DNA of 64,000 bases from JAAUUJ01 sp964392245 (GCA_964392245.1 CAYMOX010000005.1:1-64000), one strand, 5' to 3'. Positions 27,505 through 36,792 are shown, counted from the first letter of the stretch. Notes: generated from the letters alone by a model not told the origin. Numbers and translations are program-made.

Positions 27505-28990
27505 GAACCCTTCTCAGATCACCGCCATTCTCTGTGCCTCCAGCCTGACACTGATGATCCCCATCTTTAAGGCAGCCGGAGAGCCCCGTTTACCCTTTGA
27601 TCAACCCACAGCAGGTGAGATCGACTGGGCGAACCAGAGCTGGCAGACCTATGTGGTAGAGGTGCCTGAGGATGCCATTGCTGTTACCCTCACCCTGGAG
27701 GATGCCCCCGTAGATCTGGATCTTTATGCCAGGTTTGGGGAAGCGATGGAGGACTACACAGAGGCAGATCACTCAGCCACCAGTATTTACTTCAACGATA
27801 CGCTGCGGATCTCGCGCTACGACTACCCTGCCCTGGAAAGTGGACGCTACTACATTGATGTGGCTTATCCTTTTCCCGAGGAAGAGCCGATTGTGGGGAA
27901 GCAACGCCTGGAGACGATCCCTTTTTCCTTAACCGCTTCCCTGATCCGCTCCCGTGTGGATGCGACCCTGGCCCCCGATCAACGCTATGCTGCCATCACC
28001 AATCAGGAGGATGGGTTCTTCCGCACGTTTGTGGTGAATGTTCCCCCCGAGGCCACCAGTCTGCGCATTGATGTGGATGAGGTCAATAGCGACATGGATC
28101 TCTATGCTCGCTTTAACGCCCAGATCGTCAGTATTGAGGATGCGGATCATGAGGCTCTCTCCATCCTGGGACGGGAGACCTTGATCATTGATCAGGACTC
28201 TCAACCTCCGCTCCAACCCGGTCCCTGGTACATCAATGTCTTTGATCCGTTTCAACTGGGTCCTGTACCGTTTGCGGTCTATGCCAGCTTTAGCGCCGAT
28301 CCCCCCCAGGCATTGCTGGATATCCCTGCCCTTCAGATTGCAACCGATCCACAGGAGCTGGCAGTCCAGGCCAATGTGCAGATCAGCCTTCCAGATGGAT
28401 CCGGCAGCGGCACCCTGGTTTCACCCGATGGCCTGATCCTGACCAACTATCACGTGGTGGAAACGGCAGCGGGAGAAGTGGCGGCAGGGGATGATCTGGT
28501 GATCAGTCTGACCATGGATCCGCGTAAACCTCCTCTAGAACTGTTTCGGGCTCAAGTGGTGGCTGCCGATGAGTCTTTAGATCTGGCGCTGGTGGAGATC
28601 ACCTCCGGTCTTTATCGCCAACCCTTACCAGACAACTACCCCCTGCCCTTCCTGCAACTGGGGGATGCGGATGCCCTGACGATTGGCAGTCCGATCACGA
28701 TCCTGGGGTTCCCGGCAGCAGGTGGAACAGGCAGTCGGACCAGTGTGACGCTGACGCGGGGGGTGGTGAGCGGCTTCGACACCGCTGATATTGGCTCGGT
28801 GATCAAGACCGATGCGGACATTAGCAGTGGCAATTCTGGGGGAGCTGCTCTGGATGGATCGTTTCGCCTGGTGGGGGTTCCGACTTTTGTAGTACCTGAG
28901 TACGACGGTAATGCCCAGATCGGCTATATCCATCCCATCAGCTTGTTACCCGCCGAGTGGAAACAGATGATCGCGGAGCGGCAGGAATAG
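27503..28990 (+). CDS. Secreted trypsin-like serine protease with N-terminal PPC-like domains
   Basis: A 495-residue protein. A short signal-like hydrophobic N-terminus (about residues 5-25) precedes two similar beta domains of about 120 residues, each with VDLDLYARF or SDMDLYARF. These resemble bacterial pre-peptidase C-terminal (PPC) domains, here placed N-terminally. The C-terminal protease domain is of the trypsin/HtrA fold with catalytic triad His317 (LTNYHVVE), Asp360 (SLDLALVE) and Ser445 (SSGNSGGAAL). No PDZ domain follows, so it is not a classical DegP. Likely exported to periplasm or outside; substrate unknown. Confidence 0.9.
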   Translation: MNPSQITAILCASSLTLMIPIFKAAGEPRLPFDQPTAGEIDWANQSWQTYVVEVPEDAIAVTLTLEDAPVDLDLYARFGEAMEDYTEADHSATSIYFNDTLRISRYDYPALESGRYYIDVAYPFPEEEPIVGKQRLETIPFSLTASLIRSRVDATLAPDQRYAAITNQEDGFFRTFVVNVPPEATSLRIDVDEVNSDMDLYARFNAQIVSIEDADHEALSILGRETLIIDQDSQPPLQPGPWYINVFDPFQLGPVPFAVYASFSADPPQALLDIPALQIATDPQELAVQANVQISLPDGSGSGTLVSPDGLILTNYHVVETAAGEVAAGDDLVISLTMDPRKPPLELFRAQVVAADESLDLALVEITSGLYRQPLPDNYPLPFLQLGDADALTIGSPITILGFPAAGGTGSRTSVTLTRGVVSGFDTADIGSVIKTDADISSGNSGGAALDGSFRLVGVPTFVVPEYDGNAQIGYIHPISLLPAEWKQMIAERQE

Positions 28991-29133
28991 AAACACCATC
29001 CCCAAGCCCAGGGAACCTAAACCTTATCTACGCATAATTACTGAAAGCAATCAGCATCTATGTACTTGTTTTACCTGAGCAGATCCGGTGAAATACAGAT
29101 AAGGCTGATTATTGTCATCATCAAGGATCGCAG

Positions 29134-29589
29134 ATGGTTATTCTTGAGTACACCGAAACCAATCATGATTTTGTTGCCTACACTCCCCTTGGCCTGGTGC
29201 CTGCCCTCCTCTTCCAAAACCGCTACTTCGTGATCCAGAAGACTTTCCAGAGGCTACAGGAAGCGGTTAAAGACTGTCGAGAACAAGTAGAGAAAGGCTT
29301 TGTCAGTCTGGTGGTACAGTTCAGCGATCATGTTGAAATCTGGTCTCAGGTGGCAGATCATGTACGGGTACAGTCTGGGGTACGACCCACTCCTGAGGCA
29401 CAGTCACGCTTCGTCTCTTTCCGAGGACAAACAACGGTTCTGTCTGGTACTGCTAGGAAGCAATCGCCAACCATCTCTTTTCGGGGACAGCAGTCATCCT
29501 GGAGTTCAGGCTCACTAGATCCAGTTCGTTTGCCGGAGTCATTTTTCTACCGAGGTCACATTGTTCCTGGAGACTCAGCGAGGTCCTAG
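29134..29589 (+). CDS. Small protein with DUF4278-like YRG/FRG repeats
   Basis: A 151-residue protein starting at ATG 29134 with AAGGA seven bases upstream. The N-terminal about 80 residues form a helical and beta segment I do not recognise. The C-terminal part has three short similar units: RFVSFRGQ, TISFRGQ and FFYRGH. The Tyr/Phe-Arg-Gly core is the hallmark of DUF4278, a short cyanobacterial domain of unknown role, although the copies here are degenerate and spaced by Ser/Thr-rich linkers. Its stop interlocks (CTAG) with the convergent Uma2 gene. Confidence 0.6.
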   Translation: MVILEYTETNHDFVAYTPLGLVPALLFQNRYFVIQKTFQRLQEAVKDCREQVEKGFVSLVVQFSDHVEIWSQVADHVRVQSGVRPTPEAQSRFVSFRGQTTVLSGTARKQSPTISFRGQQSSWSSGSLDPVRLPESFFYRGHIVPGDSARS

Positions 29590-30407
29590 ATCTCCTCAGG
29601 ATCAATACCCAGCTCTCGCAATCGCTGCGCCATTCGTTCGGCTTTCAGTTGAGCCTCTTCCTTCGCCAACCGTTCTGCCTCGGTATCAGTGAGGAGCCAG
29701 ATTCCCGACCGATCACACCAGCGCAACCAGGAACCTGTCACGCCCTCAAAGATTCCCTGCCAAAGGCCCAGGCCAAGATTGAGATCCTCCATCCAAACCA
29801 GAGGATTCTCAGAACGCAAAAGCTGCTCCTCATATTGACCCCCGATCAGCTTAAAGTAGCGCAGACGCTCAGTGTAGCGACTGTAAACTAGATAATGAGG
29901 AACACGTAGATACTGCTCATACACTTCTAACTTATTGGGAGTTTTGAGGATCACAGTCTGGCTAACTGCTGACTGAGGTTCTGGAATCTGGTCACTCTCC
30001 TGGTAAAACCTTCCCAGATCCTCGCGCTCTGTTTTTGGTGACAGAAACTCAATCACAATGGTGGGGGACTGACCTTCCTGCCAGATTACATAGCTGCGTC
30101 GCCATTCACGACCTTCATAAAGGCGGGGGACATTTAAAGCCAGAAACCAGTCAGGGCGCTTATGCCACAAGGGATGGCGGGGATCGTAGTAGAGATTGAG
30201 ATCAGATCCTGTGAACCAGTTGTCGCGACTATGAGCAGTCAGGGAAAGCGTGCGGCTGAGCAGTTGAGGTTGTAAATCATGATATTCGTCAGGCAAGCCC
30301 GGTTCCTCAGGAAACTCGCTGGGCAGATCGTACATGCTGGGCAGGGTCTCCCTGGGAGGCAGGGGGGGATCAGTTTGGGGAATGGAAGGACCCGTTAGGT
30401 TGATCAT
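29586..30407 (-). CDS. Uma2 family protein (DUF820, PD-(D/E)XK nuclease fold)
   Basis: A 273-residue Uma2 protein of the longer type. The nuclease-like core has DWFLALNVP, IVIEFLSPKTEREDLG (with the acidic Glu of the PD-(D/E)XK fold) and LEVYEQYLRVPHYLVYSRY. An Arg/Gln/Lys-rich C-terminal helix (ERLAKEEAQLKAERMAQRL) ends the protein, as in many cyanobacterial copies. The family is greatly expanded in cyanobacteria and its cellular role is not established. It sits 17 bases downstream of a second Uma2 gene on the same strand; the two differ enough not to be recent duplicates. Confidence 0.9.
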   Translation of the reverse strand: MINLTGPSIPQTDPPLPPRETLPSMYDLPSEFPEEPGLPDEYHDLQPQLLSRTLSLTAHSRDNWFTGSDLNLYYDPRHPLWHKRPDWFLALNVPRLYEGREWRRSYVIWQEGQSPTIVIEFLSPKTEREDLGRFYQESDQIPEPQSAVSQTVILKTPNKLEVYEQYLRVPHYLVYSRYTERLRYFKLIGGQYEEQLLRSENPLVWMEDLNLGLGLWQGIFEGVTGSWLRWCDRSGIWLLTDTEAERLAKEEAQLKAERMAQRLRELGIDPEEI

Positions 30408-30424
30408 GGGAAGTCAGGCAGTCA

Positions 30425-30994
30425 TCAAGAGTCATTAAGGCTGATCCATAAGTGGGCAATCGGACAGGTAAATCCAGGAAGAAGAGGCGACTCTAAGCGA
30501 TCTTCACCAAGAGAAGTTCCCACTAACTGCAACGATCCCTCCTGGCGACGGTAGACTTCCACCTGCTGTTGTTGCCAGTCCACGATCCAGTATTCCTGCA
30601 CACCCCGCCGCGAATAGAGCTTCAGTTTGATTTGCCGATCACGACTGGCATTGCGGGATCCAGGGCTGAGAACTTCGATGATCAACTCCGGCGCACTGTG
30701 TAACTTGCCATCCTTCTGCAGAGCAGTTTGCAGACGAGACCGACTGATCCAGACCACATCCGGAGCAACATCATCATCTTCGGCAAAGATCAATCCGGGG
30801 GCCGTATTGGCCATGCCCAGACCCGTGTGCTCGCTCCACTCATCCAGAAAGCGATAGAGGCGACTAGCTGCATATTGATGATGCCAACTAGGCTGATGGG
30901 TCACGTACAGCTCTCCATCAATAACTTCATAGCGTTTGCCGTCATCCGGCATCAGCGCCAGATCGGAGGATGTAAATCGGTGAGTAACAGCCAT
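30425..30994 (-). CDS. Uma2 family protein (DUF820)
   Basis: A 189-residue member of the standard length. It begins with TSSDLALMPDDGKRYEVIDGE, the usual Uma2 N-terminus (quoted here as ALMPDDGKRYEVIDGE). It contains DVVWISRSR, LIIEVLSPGSRNASRDRQIKLKLYSR split as LIIEVLSPGS and RQIKLKLYSR, and GVQEYWIVD, which form the nuclease-like active site. It is likely co-transcribed with the downstream Uma2 gene. No methylase or other restriction component is adjacent. Confidence 0.92.
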   Translation of the reverse strand: MAVTHRFTSSDLALMPDDGKRYEVIDGELYVTHQPSWHHQYAASRLYRFLDEWSEHTGLGMANTAPGLIFAEDDDVAPDVVWISRSRLQTALQKDGKLHSAPELIIEVLSPGSRNASRDRQIKLKLYSRRGVQEYWIVDWQQQQVEVYRRQEGSLQLVGTSLGEDRLESPLLPGFTCPIAHLWISLNDS

Positions 30995-31094
30995 GATCTG
31001 TATGAGTCTTCTTTAGGCTCATGCTATCAAACGAGCGTCTAACCCTTCTCGTAGTAGGCTGGTCTGAGATCCATACACGACCACAAGGACAGCT

Positions 31095-31913
31095 ATGACA
31101 CAACCGATTGCCCTGGTCACGGGTGCCTCTGGAGGGATCGGCAAAGCAATTACTGAGACATTGGCTGCGAATGGCTTTTATGTTTTTGCTGCTGCCCGGC
31201 GCATGGATCGACTGGAAAATTTACGTTCTGATTCCATTGAACCTCTAAAGCTGGATGTCACCGATCCGGACACCATCCACGATGCGATCCAGCAGATTCA
31301 ATCCACAAAAGGACGCATCGATGTCCTGGTGAATAATGCTGGCTATGGACTTTACGGAACCCTTGAGGGTCTGCAACCGGAACAGATCCGGCGTCAGTTT
31401 GATGTCAATGTTTTTGGTCTGGGCCAGATGACGCAGGCGGTTCTTCCCCTGATGCGATCTCAACAGAGTGGCACGATTGTCAATATTGCCTCGATCGTTG
31501 GTAAAGTCTCTCTGCCCTTTGCAGGCTGGTATTCGGCCTCGAAACATGCGGTTGAAGCCCTGTCGGATGCCCTGCGTCTGGAGGTGAAACCCTTCGGGAT
31601 CAAGGTGATTGTGATTGAGCCCGGTGCGATCAAAACCGAGTTTGATGATGTGGCCCTGGAAACACTTGATCAATGCAATGATCCTGAAGCTTACCAGGTG
31701 CAAAAGCAACGGTTTCGTCAGATCATCGAAGACTCCTACCGGGATGCACCAGGGCCGGATATCATTGCCCAAACGGTTCTCAAGGCTGTCCGATCCCCTC
31801 AGCCCAGGCCCCGTTATGCGGTTCCCTTCAGTGCCAAGATCTTGATTTGGGGACGACAACTGCTGGGAGAACAATTTCTGGACTCTGTGATCGGAAGTCA
31901 GTTGCAGAAGTAG
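31095..31913 (+). CDS. Short-chain dehydrogenase/reductase
   Basis: A 272-residue classical SDR oxidoreductase. The nucleotide-binding motif is TGASGGIGKAI near residues 9-19, the structural NNAG motif is NNAGYGLYG, and the catalytic Tyr-x-x-x-Lys is YSASKHAVEAL with Ser in the preceding beta strand. An Arg-Arg after the second strand (AARRMDRL) suggests NADP(H) preference. The C-terminal region matches SDRs of lipid or retinol-like substrates, but the substrate is not predictable. Start ATG 31095. Confidence 0.93.
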   Translation: MTQPIALVTGASGGIGKAITETLAANGFYVFAAARRMDRLENLRSDSIEPLKLDVTDPDTIHDAIQQIQSTKGRIDVLVNNAGYGLYGTLEGLQPEQIRRQFDVNVFGLGQMTQAVLPLMRSQQSGTIVNIASIVGKVSLPFAGWYSASKHAVEALSDALRLEVKPFGIKVIVIEPGAIKTEFDDVALETLDQCNDPEAYQVQKQRFRQIIEDSYRDAPGPDIIAQTVLKAVRSPQPRPRYAVPFSAKILIWGRQLLGEQFLDSVIGSQLQK

Positions 31914-32123
31914 CTACCACCTCAGATCCACAGGTTCACTCTCCAGGGCCAGCACCCAAAAGACACACTCATGCACCTGACCGGGAGCATGTTTGCCAAC
32001 ATTGCGGCCATACCGAAAACCATGATGTGTTATTTCAGCCCAGGTCAAGTTAATTTGGGCAAGGGAGCAGGAACTGTCCTTTTTAGACACAGAGTCGGCG
32101 AGCTCTACCGATGGCGGAAGCAT
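31914..32123 (-). pseudogene. Possible gene remnant between SDR and trmFO
   Basis: On the minus strand an open stretch ending at 31914 (with THHGFRYGRNVGKH) and an overlapping one in another frame further upstream (with LEQYELRPATMLSS, reaching into the 3' end of trmFO) both look protein-like but match no family I recognise. Neither has a ribosome binding site. They could be the frameshifted remains of one gene, or chance frames. This 290-base gap holds nothing else clear. Confidence 0.22.
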
Positions 32124-32203
32124 GAGGCAACTGGCAGCCAGGGAGCGTCAGAAAAGCACTGCTCAGCATAGTGGCCGGGCGTAGTTCATATTGCTCCAGG
32201 ACT

Positions 32204-33622
32204 TCAATCCCCAACGCAAATTCCTGTAGGGCCAAAGATCGCTTGGCTGATAACCCCCTCCATCGCAACCGATCCCGATTCTGGAGCAGAAAATATTCGG
32301 GTCCGGAGAGCAAACAGCGACCGATCCCGGTAGGCGGCATAACGAGCCTGTTTATTGCGGATTTTCTTCCCTTCCAGGGGAGGCAGGATCCCGAAATTGG
32401 CGGGCATGGGTTGAAAGTGTTTGGGATCGGCGCTGCTGATGAAGGCAAATAACGATCCCATCATCGTTTCTGCGGGCAAGGTTAGAGGAGCGTCTCCCCT
32501 GGCCAATCGGGCTGCATTTGTGCCTGCCAACCAGCCACCGGCAGCTGCACAGGCATAGCCTTCTGTCCCCGTGATCTGACCTGCTGCCAACAGGGTGGGA
32601 CGCTGGTGAAACTGCAGGGTGGGGAGTAGCAGCTGAGGAGCATTCAAAAAGGTATTGCGGTGCATGACGCCCATGCGCACAAATTCTGCATTTTCCAGGC
32701 CCGGAATCAGTCGAAACACTCGCTGTTGCTCACCCCAGCGCAGATTGGTCTGGAAGCCGACCAGATTCCACAGCTGACCAGCTCGATCCTCCTGCCGCAG
32801 TTGCACCACTGCATGCGGGCGCTTGCCGGTGCGAGGATCCTGAAGTCCCACGGGCTTGAGGGGGCCAAAGCAGAGGGTATCGCGGCCCCGGCGGGCCATT
32901 TCTTCAATGGGGAGACAGCCTTCAAAAAACTTGCGCTCTGACTGCTCAAAATCCTTGAGGGGAGCCTGTTCAGCGCTGACCAAGGCCTGCCAAAACTGGT
33001 CGTACTCCGCCTCGGTCAGAGGGCAGTTGAGATAGGCGGCTTCCCCACGGTCATAACGGGAGGCCCGAAAGACGATCTCAGGGTTGATACTTTCCCCCAA
33101 CAGGATAGGACTGGCGGCATCAAAAAAGCTGAAGTACTCTAAACCGGTCCATTGCTGCAGCGCCTGGGCCAGGGGATCGCTGGTGAGGGGTCCGGTGCAG
33201 AGAACTGTGATCCCCTCTGGAATGGACTGAACCTCTTCTCGCCTGAGACTGATGCGCGGATGCTGATCCAGTAATGCTGTCAGGCTGGAACTAAAGTGGG
33301 CCCGATCCACCGCCAGGGCTCCCCCCGCTGGCACCGCGTGCTCGTCCGCCATGCGAATCACAATTGATCCCAGCTGCCGCATTTCTTCCTTGAGCAACCC
33401 GGCGGCCCGATCCGTGGCCATGGCCCCAAAGGAGTTGCTACACACCAGCTCGGCCAGCTGATCCGTGTGGTGAGCGGGACTGGTGCGCACCGGACGCATC
33501 TCGTGCAGGATCACATCCAACCCTGCCGCAGCGATCTGCCAGGCCGCTTCTGTCCCGGCAAGTCCACCCCCGATGACATGGATCGGAGTAGAAGAGGTTG
33601 AACTGGGATTCGTGCTGCTCAT
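32204..33622 (-). CDS. trmFO: Methylenetetrahydrofolate-tRNA-(uracil-54-C5)-methyltransferase
   Basis: A 472-residue FAD-dependent enzyme that makes ribothymidine at position 54 of tRNA, using methylenetetrahydrofolate as methyl donor. The FAD-binding GGGLAG is at residues 18-23. Family motifs LHEMRP, LVCSNSFGA and LKEEMRQLGS are all present, and GTEGYACAAAGGW lies near the C-terminus. The last about 35 residues after RYAAYRDRSL do not look like the usual family end, so a 3' frameshift or replacement is possible. Start ATG 33622. Confidence 0.95.
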   Translation of the reverse strand: MSSTNPSSTSSTPIHVIGGGLAGTEAAWQIAAAGLDVILHEMRPVRTSPAHHTDQLAELVCSNSFGAMATDRAAGLLKEEMRQLGSIVIRMADEHAVPAGGALAVDRAHFSSSLTALLDQHPRISLRREEVQSIPEGITVLCTGPLTSDPLAQALQQWTGLEYFSFFDAASPILLGESINPEIVFRASRYDRGEAAYLNCPLTEAEYDQFWQALVSAEQAPLKDFEQSERKFFEGCLPIEEMARRGRDTLCFGPLKPVGLQDPRTGKRPHAVVQLRQEDRAGQLWNLVGFQTNLRWGEQQRVFRLIPGLENAEFVRMGVMHRNTFLNAPQLLLPTLQFHQRPTLLAAGQITGTEGYACAAAGGWLAGTNAARLARGDAPLTLPAETMMGSLFAFISSADPKHFQPMPANFGILPPLEGKKIRNKQARYAAYRDRSLFALRTRIFSAPESGSVAMEGVISQAIFGPTGICVGD

Positions 33623-33681
33623 GGGATGGATTGAGCTAAGTTCGGATCCCTCAGCTTAACCTATTTCCTGATTGGGTATCG

Positions 33682-35859
33682 ATGAGCATGCCTCTAGCTA
33701 AACTATTCAGAAACAGCAGGAAACAGAAATGGGAACTCATGACACTGATCCTAAAGAATGATGATCTCTTTCTGATCACAAATCAGCTGGGGATGCTGCC
33801 TGATACATCCTCCGAACCCCCGTCATCCCCATCCAGCCTGGGGCTATTCTGCCAGGACACACGCTATCTCTCCCTGCTGGAATGGCGAATTGAAGGACAG
33901 ATTCCTCTCCTGATCCAAAGTACAGCTCAAGACGGGTATACCCTCTCGGTTCTGTGTACCCATCCTGCTTTAGTTCCCGAAAAGATCGAGTCGGGATCGA
34001 TCAAGATGGAGCGGAAGATCCTTCTCCATGGCGGTCTATTTGAAGAATTGCAGATCACTTATGAAGGGTCTCACCCAGCTTCCTTTGAGCTGAGCCTGAG
34101 TTTCGCTGCTGATTTTGTCGATCTCTTTGAAGTTCGAGGCTGGCAGCGTCCTCGCCGTGGAGATCTTCTGAGCCAAAAGAGAGAAGGGCAAGGATTCTCT
34201 CTGGCCTACCGGGGGATAGATGGATCGATGATGGAAAGTCGCATCCGCTTCAGGGATCGGCAGCCGGATATGTTGCAGGGGCAAACCGCCCTCTGGCAGC
34301 TGCATCTGGACTCCCATGCCACCTGCCGCATCAGTTACCGTGTAGAACTCCTCAGGGATAATGGCTCTGTATCCCAGGTGCCGATTCCAGCCACTTTAGC
34401 TCAGGCCAACGCCGTGGAGGCCATGGAAGCAGAAACCTGGAGGCAGCAGATCACTCGCATTCGCACCGATAACGCTGATTTGAACCGGGTGATCGAGCAG
34501 GCAGAACGGGATATCGATTTGCTGCGCCAGAGCTTCGGTCCTAGAAAAACAATCTCGGCGGGGATCCCCTGGTACTGCACCCTATTCGGACGGGATTCCC
34601 TGATCACGGCAGCTCAGGTGCTGATCCTGGATCCCTCCCTGGCTCGCGAAACCCTGCAGATCCTGGCGGCGTATCAGGGACAGAAAGAGGATGAATGGCG
34701 GGAGGAAGAACCCGGCAAGATCCTGCACGAACTGCGACTGGGGGAAATGGCCCGTTGCGGTGAGATTCCCCACACCCCCTACTACGGCACGATTGATGCC
34801 ACCCCCCTGTGGCTGATGCTCTATGCCGATTACTTCACCTGGACCCGCGATCAGGAGACACTCTCTGCTCTCTGGCCTAACGCCCTGGCCGCCATGGACT
34901 GGATTGATCGGCGCCTAGAAGCTACAGGCTATCTCACCTACCAGCGTCGCTCCCCCTTCGGGTTAGACAATCAGGGCTGGAAAGACTCGGGAGATTGTAT
35001 CGTCGATCGGCATGGACGTTTAGCTCCGGCCCCCATTGCCCTTTGTGAGGTGCAGGGGTATGTGTATGCCGCCAAGCAGGGGATGAGTCGCCTGGCCCAG
35101 TGGCAACAACAGCTGGATCGGGCCCAGCGCTGGCAGTCGGAGGCCCAGGATCTGCGGGAACGGTTTAACCGGGACTTTTGGGTGGCGGATCTGGATTACT
35201 GTGCCCTGGCGCTGGATGGGGAAGGTCAACCAGTGGATGGGATTACCTCCAATCCGGGCCACTGCTTGTACTGCGGTATTCTCTTTCCGGATCAGGCCCG
35301 CCGCGTAGCGGAGCGACTCATGGCTCCCGATCTCTTCAATGGCTGGGGAATCCGCACCCTGAGCAGTCTTTCTCCTGCCTACAACCCCATGGGCTACCAC
35401 ACGGGATCCGTCTGGCCCCACGATAATGGCCTGATTGCCTCGGGTTTGCGAGCGGTGGGATACGGGGGGTCTGCTCTGGAGATAGCGCAGGGATTGCTGG
35501 AGATGACGGTGCAACAGCCCTACTTCCGCCCTCCCGAACTGTTCTGCGGTTATGAACGCACGGAAACGGATCCTCCAGTTCGCTATCCCATTGCCTGTTC
35601 TCCCCAGGCCTGGGCCACGGGCACCCTGTTTCAACTTCTGCAGACCCTGATCAACCTGCAGCCGGATGCCCCCAGCAATAGCCTGCGCATTCTCGACCCA
35701 CTGCTACCTCCCTCGATCCGTTGCCTCACCCTAGAAAACCTGAGAGTAGGGGATACAGTTCTGGATCTGGAGTTTCGGCGCTCTGCTGAGACCCAAACCA
35801 GTACCACCTGTCGGGTGGTGAGAAAACGGGGCAATCTGCGAGTGGCGGTGGAAGCCTGA
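33682..35859 (+). CDS. Amylo-alpha-1,6-glucosidase-type (glycogen debranching) protein
   Basis: A 725-residue protein of the bacterial/archaeal glycogen debranching enzyme family. The N-terminal about 280 residues form the beta-rich GDE_N domain (LGLFCQDTRYLSLLEW). The C-terminal part is an alpha/alpha toroid (GH133-like) with WYCTLFGRDSLITA, GWKDSGDCI and SVWPHDNGLIA motifs that contain the catalytic acidic residues. It would cleave alpha-1,6 branches of glycogen or act on related glucosides. Start is 33682; ATG 33739 is an alternative that removes a 19-residue leader. No other glycogen gene is adjacent. Confidence 0.9.
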   Translation: MSMPLAKLFRNSRKQKWELMTLILKNDDLFLITNQLGMLPDTSSEPPSSPSSLGLFCQDTRYLSLLEWRIEGQIPLLIQSTAQDGYTLSVLCTHPALVPEKIESGSIKMERKILLHGGLFEELQITYEGSHPASFELSLSFAADFVDLFEVRGWQRPRRGDLLSQKREGQGFSLAYRGIDGSMMESRIRFRDRQPDMLQGQTALWQLHLDSHATCRISYRVELLRDNGSVSQVPIPATLAQANAVEAMEAETWRQQITRIRTDNADLNRVIEQAERDIDLLRQSFGPRKTISAGIPWYCTLFGRDSLITAAQVLILDPSLARETLQILAAYQGQKEDEWREEEPGKILHELRLGEMARCGEIPHTPYYGTIDATPLWLMLYADYFTWTRDQETLSALWPNALAAMDWIDRRLEATGYLTYQRRSPFGLDNQGWKDSGDCIVDRHGRLAPAPIALCEVQGYVYAAKQGMSRLAQWQQQLDRAQRWQSEAQDLRERFNRDFWVADLDYCALALDGEGQPVDGITSNPGHCLYCGILFPDQARRVAERLMAPDLFNGWGIRTLSSLSPAYNPMGYHTGSVWPHDNGLIASGLRAVGYGGSALEIAQGLLEMTVQQPYFRPPELFCGYERTETDPPVRYPIACSPQAWATGTLFQLLQTLINLQPDAPSNSLRILDPLLPPSIRCLTLENLRVGDTVLDLEFRRSAETQTSTTCRVVRKRGNLRVAVEA

Positions 35860-35876
35860 GGTGAGGTTTATGGTTC

Positions 35877-36020
35877 AATCCATCTGCGGCTTGTGGCACG
35901 TATTCTGTGTTGGGGATCCCTGAAACTGTACGCGTTAGGCTCTCCAGTGCTTGGGGGCTGGGCTTCAGAATGGGAGCAGCGATCCTGCAGGTTCCTCCCA
36001 CGCTTGAAAGAAGACTGATT
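35877..36020 (+). ncRNA. Candidate 6S-like structured RNA
   Basis: The 183-base gap between two plus-strand genes has no credible open frame but can fold into one long, interrupted hairpin. Pairings I can trace by eye: AATC 35877-35880 with GATT 36017-36020; TCT 35883-35885 with AGA 36012-36014; TGTGG 35892-35896 with CCACG 35998-36002; GGGATC 35913-35918 with GATCCT 35981-35986; CCAG 35944-35947 with CTGG 35958-35961. Unpaired stretches flank a central bubble. This shape, and the ATCCCTGAAAC and CTTGAAA segments, recall bacterial 6S RNA, which inhibits housekeeping RNA polymerase. Identification is tentative; covariance search is needed. Confidence 0.4.
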
Positions 36021-36042
36021 CATTCACGGATATAGACACCTC

Positions 36043-36732
36043 ATGAAAAGCTTCCATTCCTATCTGCCAGTTTTGCTCACCCTGCCTCTGTTGATCTCTA
36101 CTCAGGGAGCCAGGGCCCAAAATCTTGATGATCTTTGTCTGCGCTATCCCCAGAATTCCAGCTGTGATCAGCACCAGATCGGTTCGGCTGGGGGCGAAAA
36201 AGCGAAAAAGCTTGGACAGGGGGAAGCCATTGCCGAGCGTCAAGAGGATCGGTTTACTGCTCAGGTTTTGATCCCAGCCCCCAAAGAGGAAGTCTGGGAA
36301 GTTCTCACGGACTACAATCGCTTTTCCGAGTTCCTTCCTGGCGTCGCCGAAAACCGTGCCACCGTGATCAAAGAAGAAGGGGGGCAGCGCACCCTGATCA
36401 TGGAGTCCACCAATGTCACGAAGGTGTTACTCTCCCAGATCGAAAGTCAGGTGCAGCTACAACTGCAGGAGCGCCCCACCTCCCAGATCGCCTTCGTGTT
36501 GCTAGAAGCCAAGAGTCTGGAGCAGTTTGAAGGAGAATGGCAACTGGATACAGTGATCCCACCGAATACGGAACTCTTTACTGATGCAGAGACTGCCACC
36601 CTGGTAACCTACCGTGCCGAGGCTATTGTCAGTGGCGGTCCCCAGGCCATTTTTGCCCAGATTTTTGAAGATCAGATCCGACAAAATTTAGCGGCCATCC
36701 AGGCAGAAACGATCCGCCGCGTCCCGGGTTAG
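36043..36732 (+). CDS. Exported SRPBCC (START-like) protein
   Basis: A 229-residue protein with a clear signal peptide (LPVLLTLPLLISTQGARAQ), followed by a short linker and a START/polyketide-cyclase fold from about residue 60. The signature VLTDYNRFSEFLPGV is the usual helix-loop of this fold, and the C-terminal helix (IFEDQIRQNLAAIQAE) closes the hydrophobic pocket. Such proteins bind lipids or other hydrophobic ligands; ligand and role are unknown. It follows the 6S-like region and has no operon partner. Confidence 0.85.
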   Translation: MKSFHSYLPVLLTLPLLISTQGARAQNLDDLCLRYPQNSSCDQHQIGSAGGEKAKKLGQGEAIAERQEDRFTAQVLIPAPKEEVWEVLTDYNRFSEFLPGVAENRATVIKEEGGQRTLIMESTNVTKVLLSQIESQVQLQLQERPTSQIAFVLLEAKSLEQFEGEWQLDTVIPPNTELFTDAETATLVTYRAEAIVSGGPQAIFAQIFEDQIRQNLAAIQAETIRRVPG

Positions 36733-36792
36733 TTTTCAGATCTCGTCTGGATCAACTGGCCGTAATTGATCAAATGCCTCCGTCATACCTCC

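Noticed and set aside
31245..31874. 209-codon open frame antisense to the SDR gene
   Set aside because: The SDR has all catalytic motifs; the antisense frame has none.
35020..35634. 204-codon open frame antisense to the debranching-type gene
   Set aside because: Lies wholly within a well-supported gene on the other strand; composition is that of a shadow frame.
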